Assembly (NCBI GenBank): GCA_949752745.1
Contig: OX457029.1
Location: 43,448,500 to 43,512,499, forward strand
Direction: 5' to 3'
DNA: 64,000 nucleotides
DNA from: Protula sp. h YS-2021
Lineage: Eukaryota; Annelida; Polychaeta; Sabellida; Serpulidae
This document shows, one piece after another, positions 23,801-36,705 of this stretch. Under the pieces are notes generated by a model, which was given only the letters and a program-made list of their open reading frames with translations, searched no databases and was not told the origin of the DNA. Within the stretch, counting starts at the first letter, position 1. Each line of letters starts with the position of its first letter. The position numbers and the translations under genes were made by a program.

Positions 23801-26800
23801 CAAGACAAGGTCTCCAGACACACTATTCACAATTAAAGTCAACATATTCCTGGATCAGGCATTCTTCAGTACTATGAAAACTAAAATACTCCCTGAAATG
23901 GAATTTGACTTAAACTCCCAGCTGCTTGGTTAAAGGCTGATGCCTAGTATTTCGCAGTTCCATTTTAAACACCGTGGGCGTTCCGTCGGTCGGGTATGGC
24001 TTGTAAGAATAACAGTGTATAGTTGGTCTCACGTGGCTCGAACTGAAACAAGACAAAAGATAATTGTAAAGATAATAAAAACACTAGATGTGTTATTGTT
24101 TTGCAGAGAAATCCAGAAATAAAGCTATACGGGCTGCCGTGGGCTTTTCCAGGATGGGTGGGCAATGGACAGTGGTGGCCATTTAAAGATCCGCATAGGC
24201 CTGCTAATTACGTCATCAAATGGATACTTGGAGCAAAGGTGTATCACGGATTAGACATTGATTTTATTGGGGTATGGCTGTGAGTATCTTTGAAGAAAGA
24301 CATATGCATACCATAGTAATTTGTGCATTGTACAGCTTTTGTTTCATTGTTTATTAAAAAGAAACATGGAAATAACTTCACTGAAGAATACGAGTTTTCG
24401 GGGTGTATTTTATAATATTTCAAGGACATTTAACTCAAGTATACCTTGAATAATAGACCTTGTATTATTGTGCTTTCAGCTCTGGAATGAAAAACCGTAT
24501 GACGTCACATATGTCAAGGTAAGCTGAAAGAGTTTATGTCTGTTTATTTCATTATTGGTTAATTCTTTGGTTCCCTCACGCGTGTTATTCCATCGCGAAA
24601 TAAATGGATCATATCTGAGATGGATGACATAGCCGTAATGTTTCTTTGAAACAAATCTCTAACTGTTTAATAATGTGTACCACATCTGCAAGTAAGTAAT
24701 TTTCACTTCTTTGAATTCACCGGAGTGAATTTGTTGAACATAATTTCTTAATAATATATATTTTGTTTGTTATGTTTTGGGGGTTTTCCTCATATAATAT
24801 CATTTCATGCAGTTATGTCTTGTGCATCAGGTGCTGCGAGAAACACTCGATGCTTATAACTTAACGCACGTGAGAATCGTAGCTGCGGATATGATTGCTG
24901 AGCCGTCATGGGACGTTGTCAAGGACATGATGATTGACAGGGCCCTTAACGACAGTATCGACATTGTTGGGTGAGTGTTGCGAACTTAGAAGTGTTTTAT
25001 ATGTCAATTAAAGTGCAGACAATCTATTTTGTGTTATTTATTAATTAATTATTAAGTATATTTCATTGTAGGGAGAACTAAAATTTCACTTTATTTCATT
25101 TATTTGAAATATTACAGATGGGTATTTCTTTTGAATTGCAGAGGCCATTATACAGGCACTTGGACATCGGAAGAAGCAAAGCATTGTGGGAAGCCACTGT
25201 GGTCTTCTGAGGACTATGGCAATATTAACGATGAAACGGGAGGTGGCTGCATGGCCAGGGTATGGGAAGCTTTCTTTTTCGCGGGCACATGCTGATTCTT
25301 CTAAACAGTTATTGGGGGGAGGGGATGGGGTAGAGCTTTAGTATATTTGTTTGTTTACTGTGCTGTCAGTTTGAACTTGCTATTTTAAATTTTGTAATTT
25401 TTTTGCTTATACGTAATAATGACGTCAAAACTGCTGTGACGTGATGGTTCCTTTCAGATAATCAATCAGAATTATGTGAATGGTCTGATGACAAGGTAAG
25501 CAATGTTCTCTTCACCAGATTTCTTGCCTTCGTTTCAGCAAATTGCAACTATCGATTTCCTATTCATTGAGGTTCTAGCAGTTACTACTAGTGTGCTGAC
25601 TTTCACTGTTTTCTTTCTCTGTCTCTTTGTCTGTTTTCCGAAATTAAAAAAAAAACATGGCGAATTATGGGAGCATGGCTTACTATTTTCAAGAGGAAGA
25701 TTGTGTAGCAACCATTGCACGAATGACAATGGTAGTTTCTTTTGCCTTTGAACTACACTATATGGTAATTATTTAAAATCAAATCAAAAGTTAAGATGCA
25801 GTACTTATTTAAATCTATAGATCTGAACATTTTACTTAATTTTTACACATTTATGTTGCTTCTTTGTTTCCGTCTAGCACTATAGCGTGGAACATGTTGG
25901 CTGCTTATTACGATGGTTTGCCATCGGCAGAACACAGTCTAATGACCGCAAATCAACCCTGGTCCGGTTATTATGAAGTAAAACCTCCAATATGGGCAAC
26001 AGGTTTGACAAGTTGATTCATCAATTAACTTATAATCCATGTTAGGTCAGACGTAGAAATAAGTACTTTTCGTGGGAATGAATTGATGAATTGAAACTGA
26101 CCGTTGTAAATGTAAAGATATTCCCCAGGCATAAATGAGTCGTTGTTGGCTGTCATGCATCAAGTGGGCCTCGACTTTCTCGGCACACTTCGTGACCAAA
26201 TTCTTTTAACTGGTGGAAATTAACACGTAGAGAGTTTTGAGAAGAAAGAAATAAAAAACGCTCTTTTCCTTTTCTGCATATATGTTTAAAAAAATGATGC
26301 TAAATTTACTGTACAAAGCCCACACGACACAGTTCACGACGATTGGCTGGTACTACTTGGCGCATGGATCTGGTGTGGGCAAACTACCCAAAGGCGGTTC
26401 CTACGTCACGTTGATTAGTCCCGATAGAGAGCACTTCACAGTCATCATTGAAACAATGGTAACGTTGTTAAGAGATAGCCGGATGACATGATAGTGTAGC
26501 AATTTTAAATGCACATGATTCTGTTTTAAACTGGATTCAATTAAATGTTATTGGAAAGTTCACTTTCTATGTAATGTGCTGTATTCATATACACACTGGG
26601 GTGTATTTATATACTTACTTTTAGGATACTTATGATGCAAACTTTTGCAAGAGAGTACCGCTAGGGCCACAGAGAGTGGAAGCCCAAAACATCACCTTCA
26701 CCCTGCTCCATTCACTGGTATGCTCATTACGTCACGCGACGGTTGAGTATTTCATTGGCTAGTCATTGAATCTTTGTACCTTGTTTTGGAGAACCTGTGA

Positions 26801-27876
26801 ATAACAACATCGATTATAGCGACACACAGGGAATGATCGGATTGAAGTTAGTTGCCTGTGACGCCATTTTGGTTATAACGACATGTTTTCTCAGTCCTAA
26901 CCGTGTCGTTATAATGAGTTTGTACTGAACATCATGCTCTGTAATTCAATGCTATAATTCAGAAACTATTCTGTAATTTATAGGTATATTATAAAATGGT
27001 GTGTGTTACAGTCCATGGGTATCTAGGATATATTCTGCAGGCGACAGGTATGCTCTGCAGTTCTTATGTTTCTTTGTCACTGTAAAAGTATTCCAGTGTA
27101 ATGCAAAGCCTGAGCGATTAGCAAACATCACGTTACCTACGGCATATTCTTACATTTGAACCGTTTTTGTTGTCAGAGTAAAGCAAGAACTTTACATGTG
27201 TGGAGGTCAACATTCGGTTTAGGAAGATTCAACTCTACATATTTCAATTACGAAGGACCCGTAACGGTATATATTGAAACTGATAATTCATGTTTATTTA
27301 TCAGATACTCCTTTAAAAAGTTCTCGTGATCTGCTTTGACCATTCAGAAAAACAACTAAACACCCAATAAATACGGAAAACTTGGACGTAATGGCGTTTT
27401 CTGTAACACGTCTGCAAAAACACCGAGTTTCCTTCATATGGATGTACCTTCATGAAAAGTTTTTAATCAAGTTCATTACAGAAGTAGGTACTTTGAACCA
27501 ATGCCCCACCATACAGGAGTATTCCTGCGTGAGACTTGTTCTTTAAAGTGCATATATGAGCAGTAATCTGTTTATTTGGCGATTGTCGGCAACTGAATTT
27601 CATTGAGCAAAGCAGTGGGTCAGGCGAGTATATCTCGTTCCAGGTTGAGAATAACGAAGTCACGCTGAGAGTCGAGAAAAACAGCATTTACACAATAACC
27701 ACTCTAACCAGTGGCCATAAGGGATTTTATAGTCAAAGTGCACGAAGCAAGCCTTTCCCTTTGCCGTACCATGACGATTTCAACTGTAAGCGTGGTCGTA
27801 ACGCATGCCTGTGGTACTCAGTAAACCCTCGGCTAGCATATATCTTCAAATCCATCTCTCTCTCTCTCTTCTCGGT

Positions 27877-27909
<33 letters not shown>

Positions 27910-29504
27910 AGCGCTGTTCCTTCCTCCTTCCCTGCTGCCTTTCTTGATCTTCTCTGTGTCTTTCTGTCTCTCACTCAGTCTCCTCCCTCCTTCCTTCCAG
28001 CCACCCCCCCCCCCCTTCTCTCACATTCCGTTATGACAACGATTTTTATGTGAGCAGTAATTGTGAGGTGTGGTAACGGCAAGTACAGAATATAAATAGT
28101 CAGTAATTCTTTTCTTAGACGTGTAACAATTTATTATATCCATCCGATTTTTGCTTTACATTTGTAGCGGCGATATAAATGAGATTAAGCATTTGCGTTT
28201 GATTGTTTCAGCTTATAGGGTGGAGACAGAAGCTTATAATGTAGCCAATCAGGTTGGCGTGTTTGAAATCAAAATGGCCGCCACGGCAGGTCACAAACAG
28301 GTGCTACGACAGGTGCTGCTACAGGAGCCAGTCTTTTGGTGCCCTTTGCCTCAGCTGCAGCCTATTACTCTTATCGGCAATAATAATTGGTAATTATTAT
28401 TGGTAAAATTGCTACTAATGGCTAACTGTAATACAGTAAATAAATGCACAAAGACGTACTGTATGAATTTAAAGGGCATTCTAACGGGCACTTTGTAAGG
28501 GTATTCGATATGGCTTACAAAACTTACTGAATAGATTTGCACCTACTTTTATGGCCACTACAACTGGTACCGCAACTCATTAGTAATAATAATTGTAGTA
28601 AATAGCAGAAGAAGGAGTAGTAGTAGTAGTAGTAGTAGAAGAAAAGAAGATGAAGAACGACAACACTGATTCCTGGCCGCGTTGCAGGTCTGATATCAGT
28701 GTGAGCGTAGCTGTCTACGTGGGGGGCGTGAATGCCACGCCGGGGGTGTTTGTGGCCGCGCGTGTCAATCAGGCAGGATGCTGGACGTTTGAAGCCAGAG
28801 GCGTCTTCTTTTTCCTACATTTCAAGTCCAACACGTTTGAGATATGTAATGACTTTGGTGAGTAAGTTTGCAACACAAAGTATCTAAGGTAACGTAACAA
28901 ACAAATAAACAAATAACAGGGCAAATAAACAAATAAGTAGCAGTCAAACATAATAAATAGAATCATAATACTGGGGGCTTAATTTAATTTATTGAACAGT
29001 TGCACAGGAGCCGTCATGAAAAGCTCTCATGTATGACGTATTTTCCACAGCCCGCACTGTACTTGTTCATACGGGGACTGTACACCTGCAGCTAAACACG
29101 TGGTACACCCTGCAGTTATCTGTGCATGTAAGTTACACGCGAGGGAGCTTGAAAGTAGATGTAAAGCAGGACAAATATTGACGTCTGCTATCGTAGTCGA
29201 AAATAAACATTAAAAGGTCACTCACACGATTAACACCTCTTCATAAAAATAAAGTTAAGGCCTCAACTCAATCACCTGTTAGAAAGACGCGTATGCGGAT
29301 GGATGCGATGATTCTACATGCAGTTGTTATTACTTCGTGTGTTTGACTTCACAGGGTGCCAATGTTATTGCAAGAGTCGATGACGTCACACTGTTTGAAG
29401 CTGAGGTCTTAAATCAAAGATCGCCGAGCGGTTTTGTGGGATTCGGCACGACGTCCTTTGGACTGGCCGATTTTGATGATTTGACTATTCAGCAGGTCAC
29501 GTGA
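20895..29504 (+). CDS. GALC: galactocerebrosidase (galactosylceramidase), GH59, 18 exons
   Basis: Lysosomal hydrolase that removes galactose from galactosylceramide and related sphingolipids. Coding exons, all with GT-AG introns and matching phases: 20895-21014, 21873-21941, 22928-22991, 23256-23344, 24107-24271, 24480-24518, 24831-24970, 25142-25259, 25458-25495, 25878-26002, 26319-26458, 26625-26717, 27177-27266, 27644-27785, 28212-28389, 28688-28857, 29051-29127, 29355-29504. The product is 668 residues, close to the vertebrate length of about 670-685. Residues 1-18 form a signal peptide ([13 protein letters not shown]). [11 protein letters not shown] and SHMH...[12 protein letters not shown] belong to the TIM barrel. 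The catalytic acid is E173 in IGLWNEK and the nucleophile is E252 in LWSSEDY. The C-terminal third is the lectin-like domain ([24 protein letters not shown]). The start was chosen at 20895 because it begins the signal peptide; an in-frame upstream ATG at 20820 would bury it. The gene appears intact and is convergent with the MBT gene. Confidence 0.96.
21971..22493. mobile_element. short inverted-repeat element in GALC intron 2
   Basis: TATATGTCTCC at 21971 is matched by GGAGACATAT at about 22484-22493. The left end is itself a small palindrome (TATGTCTCCCCCTAAGGGAGACATA). After it comes a GTCCGTCCGTCTGTC-rich stretch seen in many bivalve repeats. The element contains two G-runs and no coding sequence. 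It lies wholly within the 986-bp second intron. Confidence 0.6.
27854..27909. repeat. (TC)n then (CA)n microsatellite in GALC intron 14
   Basis: A TC-dinucleotide tract, interrupted once, runs into a CA tract. Pyrimidine-rich sequence continues to about 28020, with a C-run near 28006-28014. Long low-complexity frames here are artefacts. Confidence 0.9.
28615..28638. repeat. (TAG)n microsatellite in GALC intron 15
   Basis: About eight TAG units lie 50 bp before exon 16. They are intronic and have no predicted effect on the acceptor at 28686-28687. Confidence 0.85.
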
Positions 29505-29942
29505 CGTTAATAAACGGACGCTAGTGTTTGATTGGATGTTTGTCTGTGATACTTTTTGTTATTAAGTCCATTCATAGAAATTGCTGAGATGAAAGTAGCG
29601 ATTTTTAGAATTTGAATTCTGAGTTATAATACACGGTCCCGTCCACTTTGGTTTAAACGAGTTCTACTGTATTTAGATTTGCGATTTTTCACTTTCAGTT
29701 TTTGTTTTCATTCTAGATTGTATTGTAAAAGATAGAAATTGCGTAACTTACGACCAGGTTTAAATGCTGACTAATGTATATTCCAAAGATATGTATAATG
29801 GGTAAAAAACATGTTTAATCAAAATGCGATTGTTCACGCGTATATCTATACAGTGTATTGTTTGGTACTGAACTTCCTACAATGATAGAGAGTAAGGCAA
29901 CTGATGTTCTGCGCAAGACACATCTGTAGGCTTTCTTATGAG

Positions 29943-29948
29943 AATAAA
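29943..29948 (+). terminator. probable poly(A) signal of the GALC-like gene
   Basis: A canonical AATAAA occurs about 440 nt after the stop codon, followed by T/G-containing sequence. It is the first canonical hexamer with suitable downstream context, so a 3' UTR of about 0.45 kb is likely. Transcript data were not available. Confidence 0.5.
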
Positions 29949-30688
29949 GTGGTTACAGCTGATTCCATCTGTTGATTTATGGCCAGAGAATTACACAGAG
30001 AAAGCGAAGAGACTTTACAGAAAATAGTCAACTGAGCTATACAGGTTTATTTCTTAAACAGTGAAAGCAAAATGATGGAACAAAGGTTAAAACACTGTGC
30101 ATGTAAAGTAATAAAGGTGAAACATGCACAACTTATGATAAACTCACATTATCTTAAATGTTTACTTTTTAGACAATTCAAATACCTCTTTTGAAACCTA
30201 ATATTTTCTCAGCCACACCCAAAAATTAAACGATTACAACATACCCAGTACTATGCAGTCAAGCTTCTGCTGTACCGCTCTACGTTTATGATAACAGAAA
30301 AATCTTAACTATATTTCTTTCAAGCATCCATATCTGTGAATTAACTTAGCCTACTTCTTACGTTAGTCACTTCTTGACTACCAGATCAAAAGGGCATTGC
30401 TGTTGTAACCGCATGTCAAAGACAGCCTGATAACATATTTACACTATTCCCATCCGACTATCCAAACTCTATGCTAGCCCCATTCTGAGACTTATTTGTT
30501 CTGTAAATGCGTCGCAACTTTTTTTCTTCGACATGCATTTCTAAAAACAAAACTAAAATTTGACATTACAACCAACAAAGAGCCAAATTACCCCCAAAAC
30601 AACAACAGCCAATGTAACCCCACCCCCTCTTCCCGACCGAACATGAAAGGAAATGCCGGGATTGCTTCCGGCATCTTCTCTGGGTTAT
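29949..30688. other. intergenic sequence between convergent genes
   Basis: No gene or RNA could be recognised. The sequence is AT-rich and leads into the array-terminated element at 30689. Confidence 0.5.
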
Positions 30689-31627
30689 GGTCAAATCGCC
30701 CAAAAATGGTCTAATCGCCCAAAATAAAAAGGGTCACATCGCCCAAAATGGTCAAATCTCCCAAAATAAAATTGGTCAATTCGCTCAGAAATGGTGGATT
30801 GCATCCACAATTTCAAACATTAAATAAAGGGATAAAAAGGCCTTTCAACTTCTTAATTGCATTTATAAATGGATTTTTCAAATTCTCAATTGCATTTATG
30901 AACGTGGCCTCTTTCTATAGTGATTATTGAAAAAACAATGTGGTCCACAATTTCAAACATTAAATAACAGGATAACCGAGACTTTATTACATTTATAAAA
31001 AAAATCATGGGCCTCTCAAATTCTCAATTGCAATAATAAATGCAATTGTTTTCTTTGCATCAAACAGTTCTTTGATGTGCTAATCACATAAATTGAACCG
31101 TTAAGTAGTTGCAATTGTTAAATAATTGTAATATGAATAACTACTAATCCAAACATACTCCGTGGTAGTACTCTGATTGGAAACAGTTGCACTCTGGAGT
31201 TCTTACCACGTAGTTGTAATATCGATGAGAGTTTTACTGATGTATCAAACTTATAAAGACTCATCCTTTGTTTCTGTGTTTAAAATAGCGATTAGTAACT
31301 GGTAGCATCTTAGCTTTGTTTCTGTATTTGCAATATCGATGGGAGTTTTACTCATGCCATGAGTTGCATCGTGAATATCTTGTCTGAAAAGGCGAAAGTA
31401 ATGAGAATAAAATACTAAAACTTTAGTCGAAACATGTGTTTAGTACAAAAATAAGTTGAAACCCATGAAAGTCCATTAACTTTCTAGCCGATTCGACATC
31501 AAAAGTTCGGGCGATTTGGTCAAGAAGTTTGGGCGATTTGACCAGAAATGTTTTGGGCGATTTGGCATAGTGGTTTGGGCGATTTGACCAAAATTTTGGG
31601 CGATTTGTAGTTTGGGCGATTTGACCA
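30689..31627. mobile_element. foldback-like element bounded by GGTCAAATCGCCCAAA arrays
   Basis: The left end holds five tandem copies of a roughly 16-23 bp unit based on GGTCAAATCGCCCAAAA (30689-30791). The right end holds six copies in the opposite orientation, TTTTGGGCGATTTGACC (about 31506-31627). The 715-bp interior is non-coding. It contains its own direct repeats: CCACAATTTCAAACATTAAA at about 30798 and 30943, and AATATCGATGRGAGTTTTAC at about 31220 and 31329. Terminal inverted repeats made of short tandem repeats are the hallmark of foldback-type elements. No transposase is present. Confidence 0.75.
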
Positions 31628-34600
31628 GCTCCCTCTTCTCTCTGTTAAAGAAAACGCAACAAACTGGCGAATGTGATCAGCGCAGCTCTAGTAAACAATA
31701 CAGGTGTCACTGATTCACGAGTGTCAAAGAAATCATCAGCATCGGTGAATCAAACGGGGAGGGGGGGGGGGGGGGCAGGGGAGGGACATGCAACAATACA
31801 ATTTACAGCACGCTTTACAGCTACACGCTCACGCCATTATTTCCCGCAATAACTTGGCAGTGCAGAAATCGGGGTCAACGCATAGCGGTTTCAAGCATTC
31901 ACTTCTTTGAAATATACTAAAAAGAGAAAACTGTTTTGAAATCACAAATACTTAACGTCTTTGAGACCACTTTCCACAAAAAGGTATGATTAAACAAGAG
32001 TTTGCTACTATCATTTTAACTGGAGGAAACAAAATAATAGCCAGTCAAGGCAGACACTGCCAAAATCTCACAGACAGGCTGGACTTAGAGCAATGTAGGG
32101 TTACCCAATGTTTATTTTCCTTATTACACGTACAGCGCAAGGAACACATATACACAGTATAAATGCATGATCGCCAAATGATATACACATCCTTTCCTTT
32201 CTCACGAACGGTACTAGCAAATTGTACTAATGGTAAGAATAAACTATATCGTCATAAATGCAATTCAAACCAGTGCTCTACTTACAGGACATGTACAACG
32301 CAACTGAACAGAATCATCGGCACCCATATTTACAAAGCTCTGGATTGTGGGATACTGTCCCTGTAAGATATGAAGACAGTTGAAAGAAAATAACGGCATA
32401 CACTCTACATCATATTTTACCCGTCAGTTAGTCCGACGAATTAAGGAAAAAGCCCCTTTACAATTACTCTGGATATTATTTATGTTATTTTCCGGCTCTC
32501 CTCACAGAAGAAAAACTTTTGTCTTGACGAGGGGGGGGGGGGGGGAGGGAGGGAGGGAGGGGGTGTTGTAATAAACAAAGCACACTATAATGCAACATGG
32601 AAAACATTTGAAAATCCTCAACGAAAGAAGAAATGCCCACCACGCCAGTTACTGAGAAAAAAAACCGCGTATCATTTCTTAGAAAACACATAATACATTT
32701 AAATATGACTGAGTAAATGCAAAAGTAATACCGAGAGCTCTGTCTTCAAACTAAATAAAACCAGCAAAATCTTGTTTGGAAGCACCGCGATGTATACATT
32801 ATATTCATATATATTTTAAATTTTGAATATTTGAGAAGATTTGAAAACTGGCCCCGTCACTAGATTCTCTTTATAGTTATGCATCACTAAGTTAAAACAA
32901 AATTTGCACGTCACTTTTTCTTTTTCTTCTGAATATCGCTCCAGCACTTGGATATATGGATGATTACCACTGAAGGCTCACGATACAAGTGAAGTTATCG
33001 CGGCGTTTAGGAAAAATGTCTCACATCCGACTTTTCTTCTTTTAAGCTCCATCATCTCACTTCCAGATCATGTAAAAATCCGCATAATGTTAAACAGATA
33101 ATATATAATAACAGTTGTAGACGGCGTGATGTAACAGATCCACGCCACCAGTTCCAGACGATGCTCACTGATTTATACAACATGTTTACTATGTTAACAA
33201 ACGTGCAACACTAGAACAGCAATTTACCACAGGTTCATAGCAAAGCCTAGTTCTTATGGCCTTTTCGCCGAAAAAACACTTATCAAATTCCGCCTAAACT
33301 TGGGCTTTTCGACAGATTAAATAAACGTATGGTCATTCCCAAAAATAGTAAATAAATGCAACTTGCTCAAAATAAAGTGATACCTGCCAATCTGGTTTGA
33401 TGATCGAAGAACGACAGACTGCACACAAAAATTCACAAGAATTTATGCCCTGACATTGCAGCTTAAAATTCTGGCCTGGGATTGAAATAAGAGTTATAAA
33501 TTGATAACTTAATTGCAACACCCTGCATAAAAAAGCAGGTTGATGTGACATAACCGAACTCTATTTGAGTTGAGTTAGACTCCAAACTATCAAAACTCTG
33601 AACTCTCAAAACTGTTAAAATATAAAACCAGTTTTCACAAATTTGAATAGTCAATATATCTATTTTTTGGTAGGAGATTCTCTTACTTTGCAAAGAAACT
33701 AATTCAAAGTTTTTTCCATGTTCACAGCACACATCACCCGCATCCATGTACTCGCATTCCGATTTACATGCTCATAAACTGAGCACAACTGCAGCCGCAC
33801 AAAACAGTTGATTCGAATACACCATCTATAAAACTGTGTAAAGCCACAAAAGCTGTTGAAGAAATGATTATTTTTTTTAGGCAAAGTCAAGTCTTTAGAT
33901 GAACTTCCGAGACTTGCACGTCTGCTCTTGTTTGAGCGAAGCGTATTTTGCCCCAAGTGACTTAAACCTTTACAGAGCCATAAGCTCACTAAATGCTTTA
34001 CCATATTTAACCATGTCTACTGTGTCATCCATATATGTTGTAGTGAATCAGCCAAAGCAGAGACTTTACAAATCACTGGTTCGATCAGTGCCATTGTAAA
34101 ATCACTAAAAATTTTACTGACTTTATAAAGACACTGACTTTAAGCCTCCAAAATTTGACATTCACTGAAATGAGTTTAACTTTTCCGCTGCTTGTTCTTT
34201 AACATTTTAAAACACAGTCAATAGCGTTCAATTGTATTGCTTTGTTTTTCAAGAACTGCAATTATCCCGTTGATGTCAACTTTCAAACTCTAAGGCCTGA
34301 GTCAGTTATTCTGGGTGGCCGTGGACTATGGGGAATTGGAATTATCTGTGTTTTGTTTAATATGTGTTTGCATTTCACATACTTAATGCAGGCTCACTGA
34401 AATGCTCTGGACTGCAGATGCATTAATTTATTCTTGCGATTGTCGTTAATACTGTTACGTCCACGTTTGGGCATTCCCTGAACAACTGCTCTCCACTGGA
34501 GCACTCGTGGCTGTAATTATACTCGTTTTTTGTTCCTTCGTTAAGAAATATACTCCAATGGGTTGTTGGATTATCGGTAATGGGTATACAATTCAGCTAA

Positions 34601-36502
34601 ATATTTAGCCAAATCATAATATGACCTTCGATTCAACTGAATCATGGAAATTGAAAACGGTTGACTTACTGCAGACTAATATCAAATGTATCCTGCAAAA
34701 TCCGATCAAGCGAAAGTGAACCTGCTTAACGAGGTCTCGTTAATCATCAAAATGCTTATAGGATTCCAAGCCAGGACTGATTCATATAAAATCTGAAGTA
34801 AAAAATAAATTATTTTTCTAGAAAGACGCATCTTGGAAACATTCATGCAAATTTGAAAGCAACCTGGTCAAAACTATGGGAACAGAATTACTTTGATAAC
34901 TGACTCTACCCTCCCCCTAAAAAATAATAACAATAAAAATGTCGCAATTTGGTCATTTTGACGGATCGCCAAGAACGTATTTTTCAAAAAGACTACTTAT
35001 GGAACTTACATACAAAATTTGAAAGTAATCCAATCACATTTGTAGGTGAAAAGTCTACCTACTGATGCGACTAGACCAGCCCGACAGTCCAAAAACAGAA
35101 AATAAAACACTGTCCCTCACAAGTGAACACTCGCCTTTTACACAATTTTTTATCTCTTTTTATTCCTGCTAAAGGTGTGTACACAAATGCTTCTGTCACC
35201 CAAACGTGAGAAAATCGGGTTCGCAATGACGTCACAAAAGTAAACGCTAAATGCATACCAGTTACCGGTCGGCTTGAATTTTCTTTCAAAAGAAACAAGA
35301 ATACACGACTAAGGGACAACCAGCAACATATCATGGATGAAGCGTCATAAGCTTCAGACTCATTTTTCTAATCCCAATTACAAATACTCTATAACAAATG
35401 TATAAATCAAATGAACTTCAGAAACCACCTCCATCTTACGTGCAATACACCGCAATCACGTTTACAAAACCCAAGTTTTTATCTAGAACCAAATGCGAAA
35501 TTGTACAGCATACCTACTAGAACAGTATTCCCGACCTGAAGATGATCTAACTATGTGTTAACAGACTGTATGCAAACATAGCGGCGCTACAATAAAACGT
35601 GAGTCGGTGACTGACAACTGCAACTGCTCGTGACGTCATTTCAAATGCAGCATGCGCAAATACAAATACCAAATGTAACAGCAGGAACTACACACGTATA
35701 TCTGAGATAAGACCTCGGAGGCTGATACGAGATAAGCTCGCACACCAACTGATATGAGGAAACAAAATGATCTACAACCGGTTAACACAGACTCTATACA
35801 ATTTCATAAATGTGCAAAAGCAAATAATTTTGCTTAAAATCCTCAAACGTAAGGCAGTTTAAACTACACCCCCCCCCCAAAAAAAAGGCGAACACAACAC
35901 TGCTGGCTCTTTCGATGAACATAAATCCAGTACCACTGCACGGTTCTTTACCCCCCCCCCCCGCCTCCCCCCCCCCCCCCCAAACTACGACTCCCCCTTT
36001 CAATAAAACTCCTCCCGGTGTTAGACCTTTAACTGGTCAAAATGAACGTGTTAAAGATCGAGACACTTTGCATCGCATTTCTCCTGCTTCATCACTGCGC
36101 ACAGCAACACATTTTCCGGCAGATGCCAGCGGAAACCTGTTTCTTTGGTCCACTTTCCTTTGGTGTTAAAGGATGCGGGAGACATTGTCTCGGGGAGATT
36201 AAAAAGGTGGCTATGGATCCAACCAATATACAACATTATATAGTCCACAATGGTGTGGAGATCTAGCGTGGCTATATCTGTGAAACTAAGACGGGAAATT
36301 ATACATTTAGGAGCGAAGAAGGAGCACATACAGCAAACATAATTCACTCCTTGCATTCTTTTCATCCCCTCCACCCCCACCCTCACTCAACGAACAATCT
36401 TCCGCACCCATCCTCCTGACACACGAGAACTTAAGAAATCACATTTAACAATGATAGAGATTACAATCGGTGTTACGATAGTTTGTACCACCATCAAAAC
36501 TG
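31628..36502. other. non-coding sequence 3' of the MBT gene
   Basis: No frame of recognisable family was found. G or C runs occur at about 31757-31776, 32531-32545, 35868-35877 and 35951-35960, and A/T-rich unique sequence fills the rest. The 3' UTR and poly(A) site of the minus-strand MBT gene should be in the right part, but several TTTATT hexamers (for example near 35160 and 32109) fit equally well. Confidence 0.5.
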
Positions 36503-36705
36503 TCACTTGATTTCTTCCTTCTTCAAATGGAAATCCCGAACATGTTGTTCTGCAGTGTTCTTCTCCGCAAAGACATCATCGCATAAAGTGCAGAAAATAC
36601 GGCCATGTGATTGGCTGACGAGGTCAGCTGGTATCACTTTCACTTCGCGCGGAGAAACGGCATTTTCTGACATCTTCTTGGCAGTTGCATTTAAATCCGG
36701 GTGAG
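36503..36705 (-). other. last coding exon of the MBT gene: third C2H2 finger
   Basis: The acceptor is at 36706-36707 and the stop is TGA at 36503-36505. The exon encodes FCTLCDDVFAEKNTAEQHV then RDFH, a C-x2-C-x12-H-x4-H finger, followed by a short Lys/Glu tail. It joins the upstream finger exon in phase 1. Confidence 0.8.

Noticed and set aside
27761..28053. Ser/Leu/Pro-rich frames in GALC intron 14
   Set aside because: They cover TC/CA microsatellite and C-rich DNA in an intron bounded by good splice signals.
35915..36386. Overlapping frames around 36,000 on both strands
   Set aside because: Built on C-runs and lacking splice or family support; they lie just 3' of the MBT-gene stop codon.
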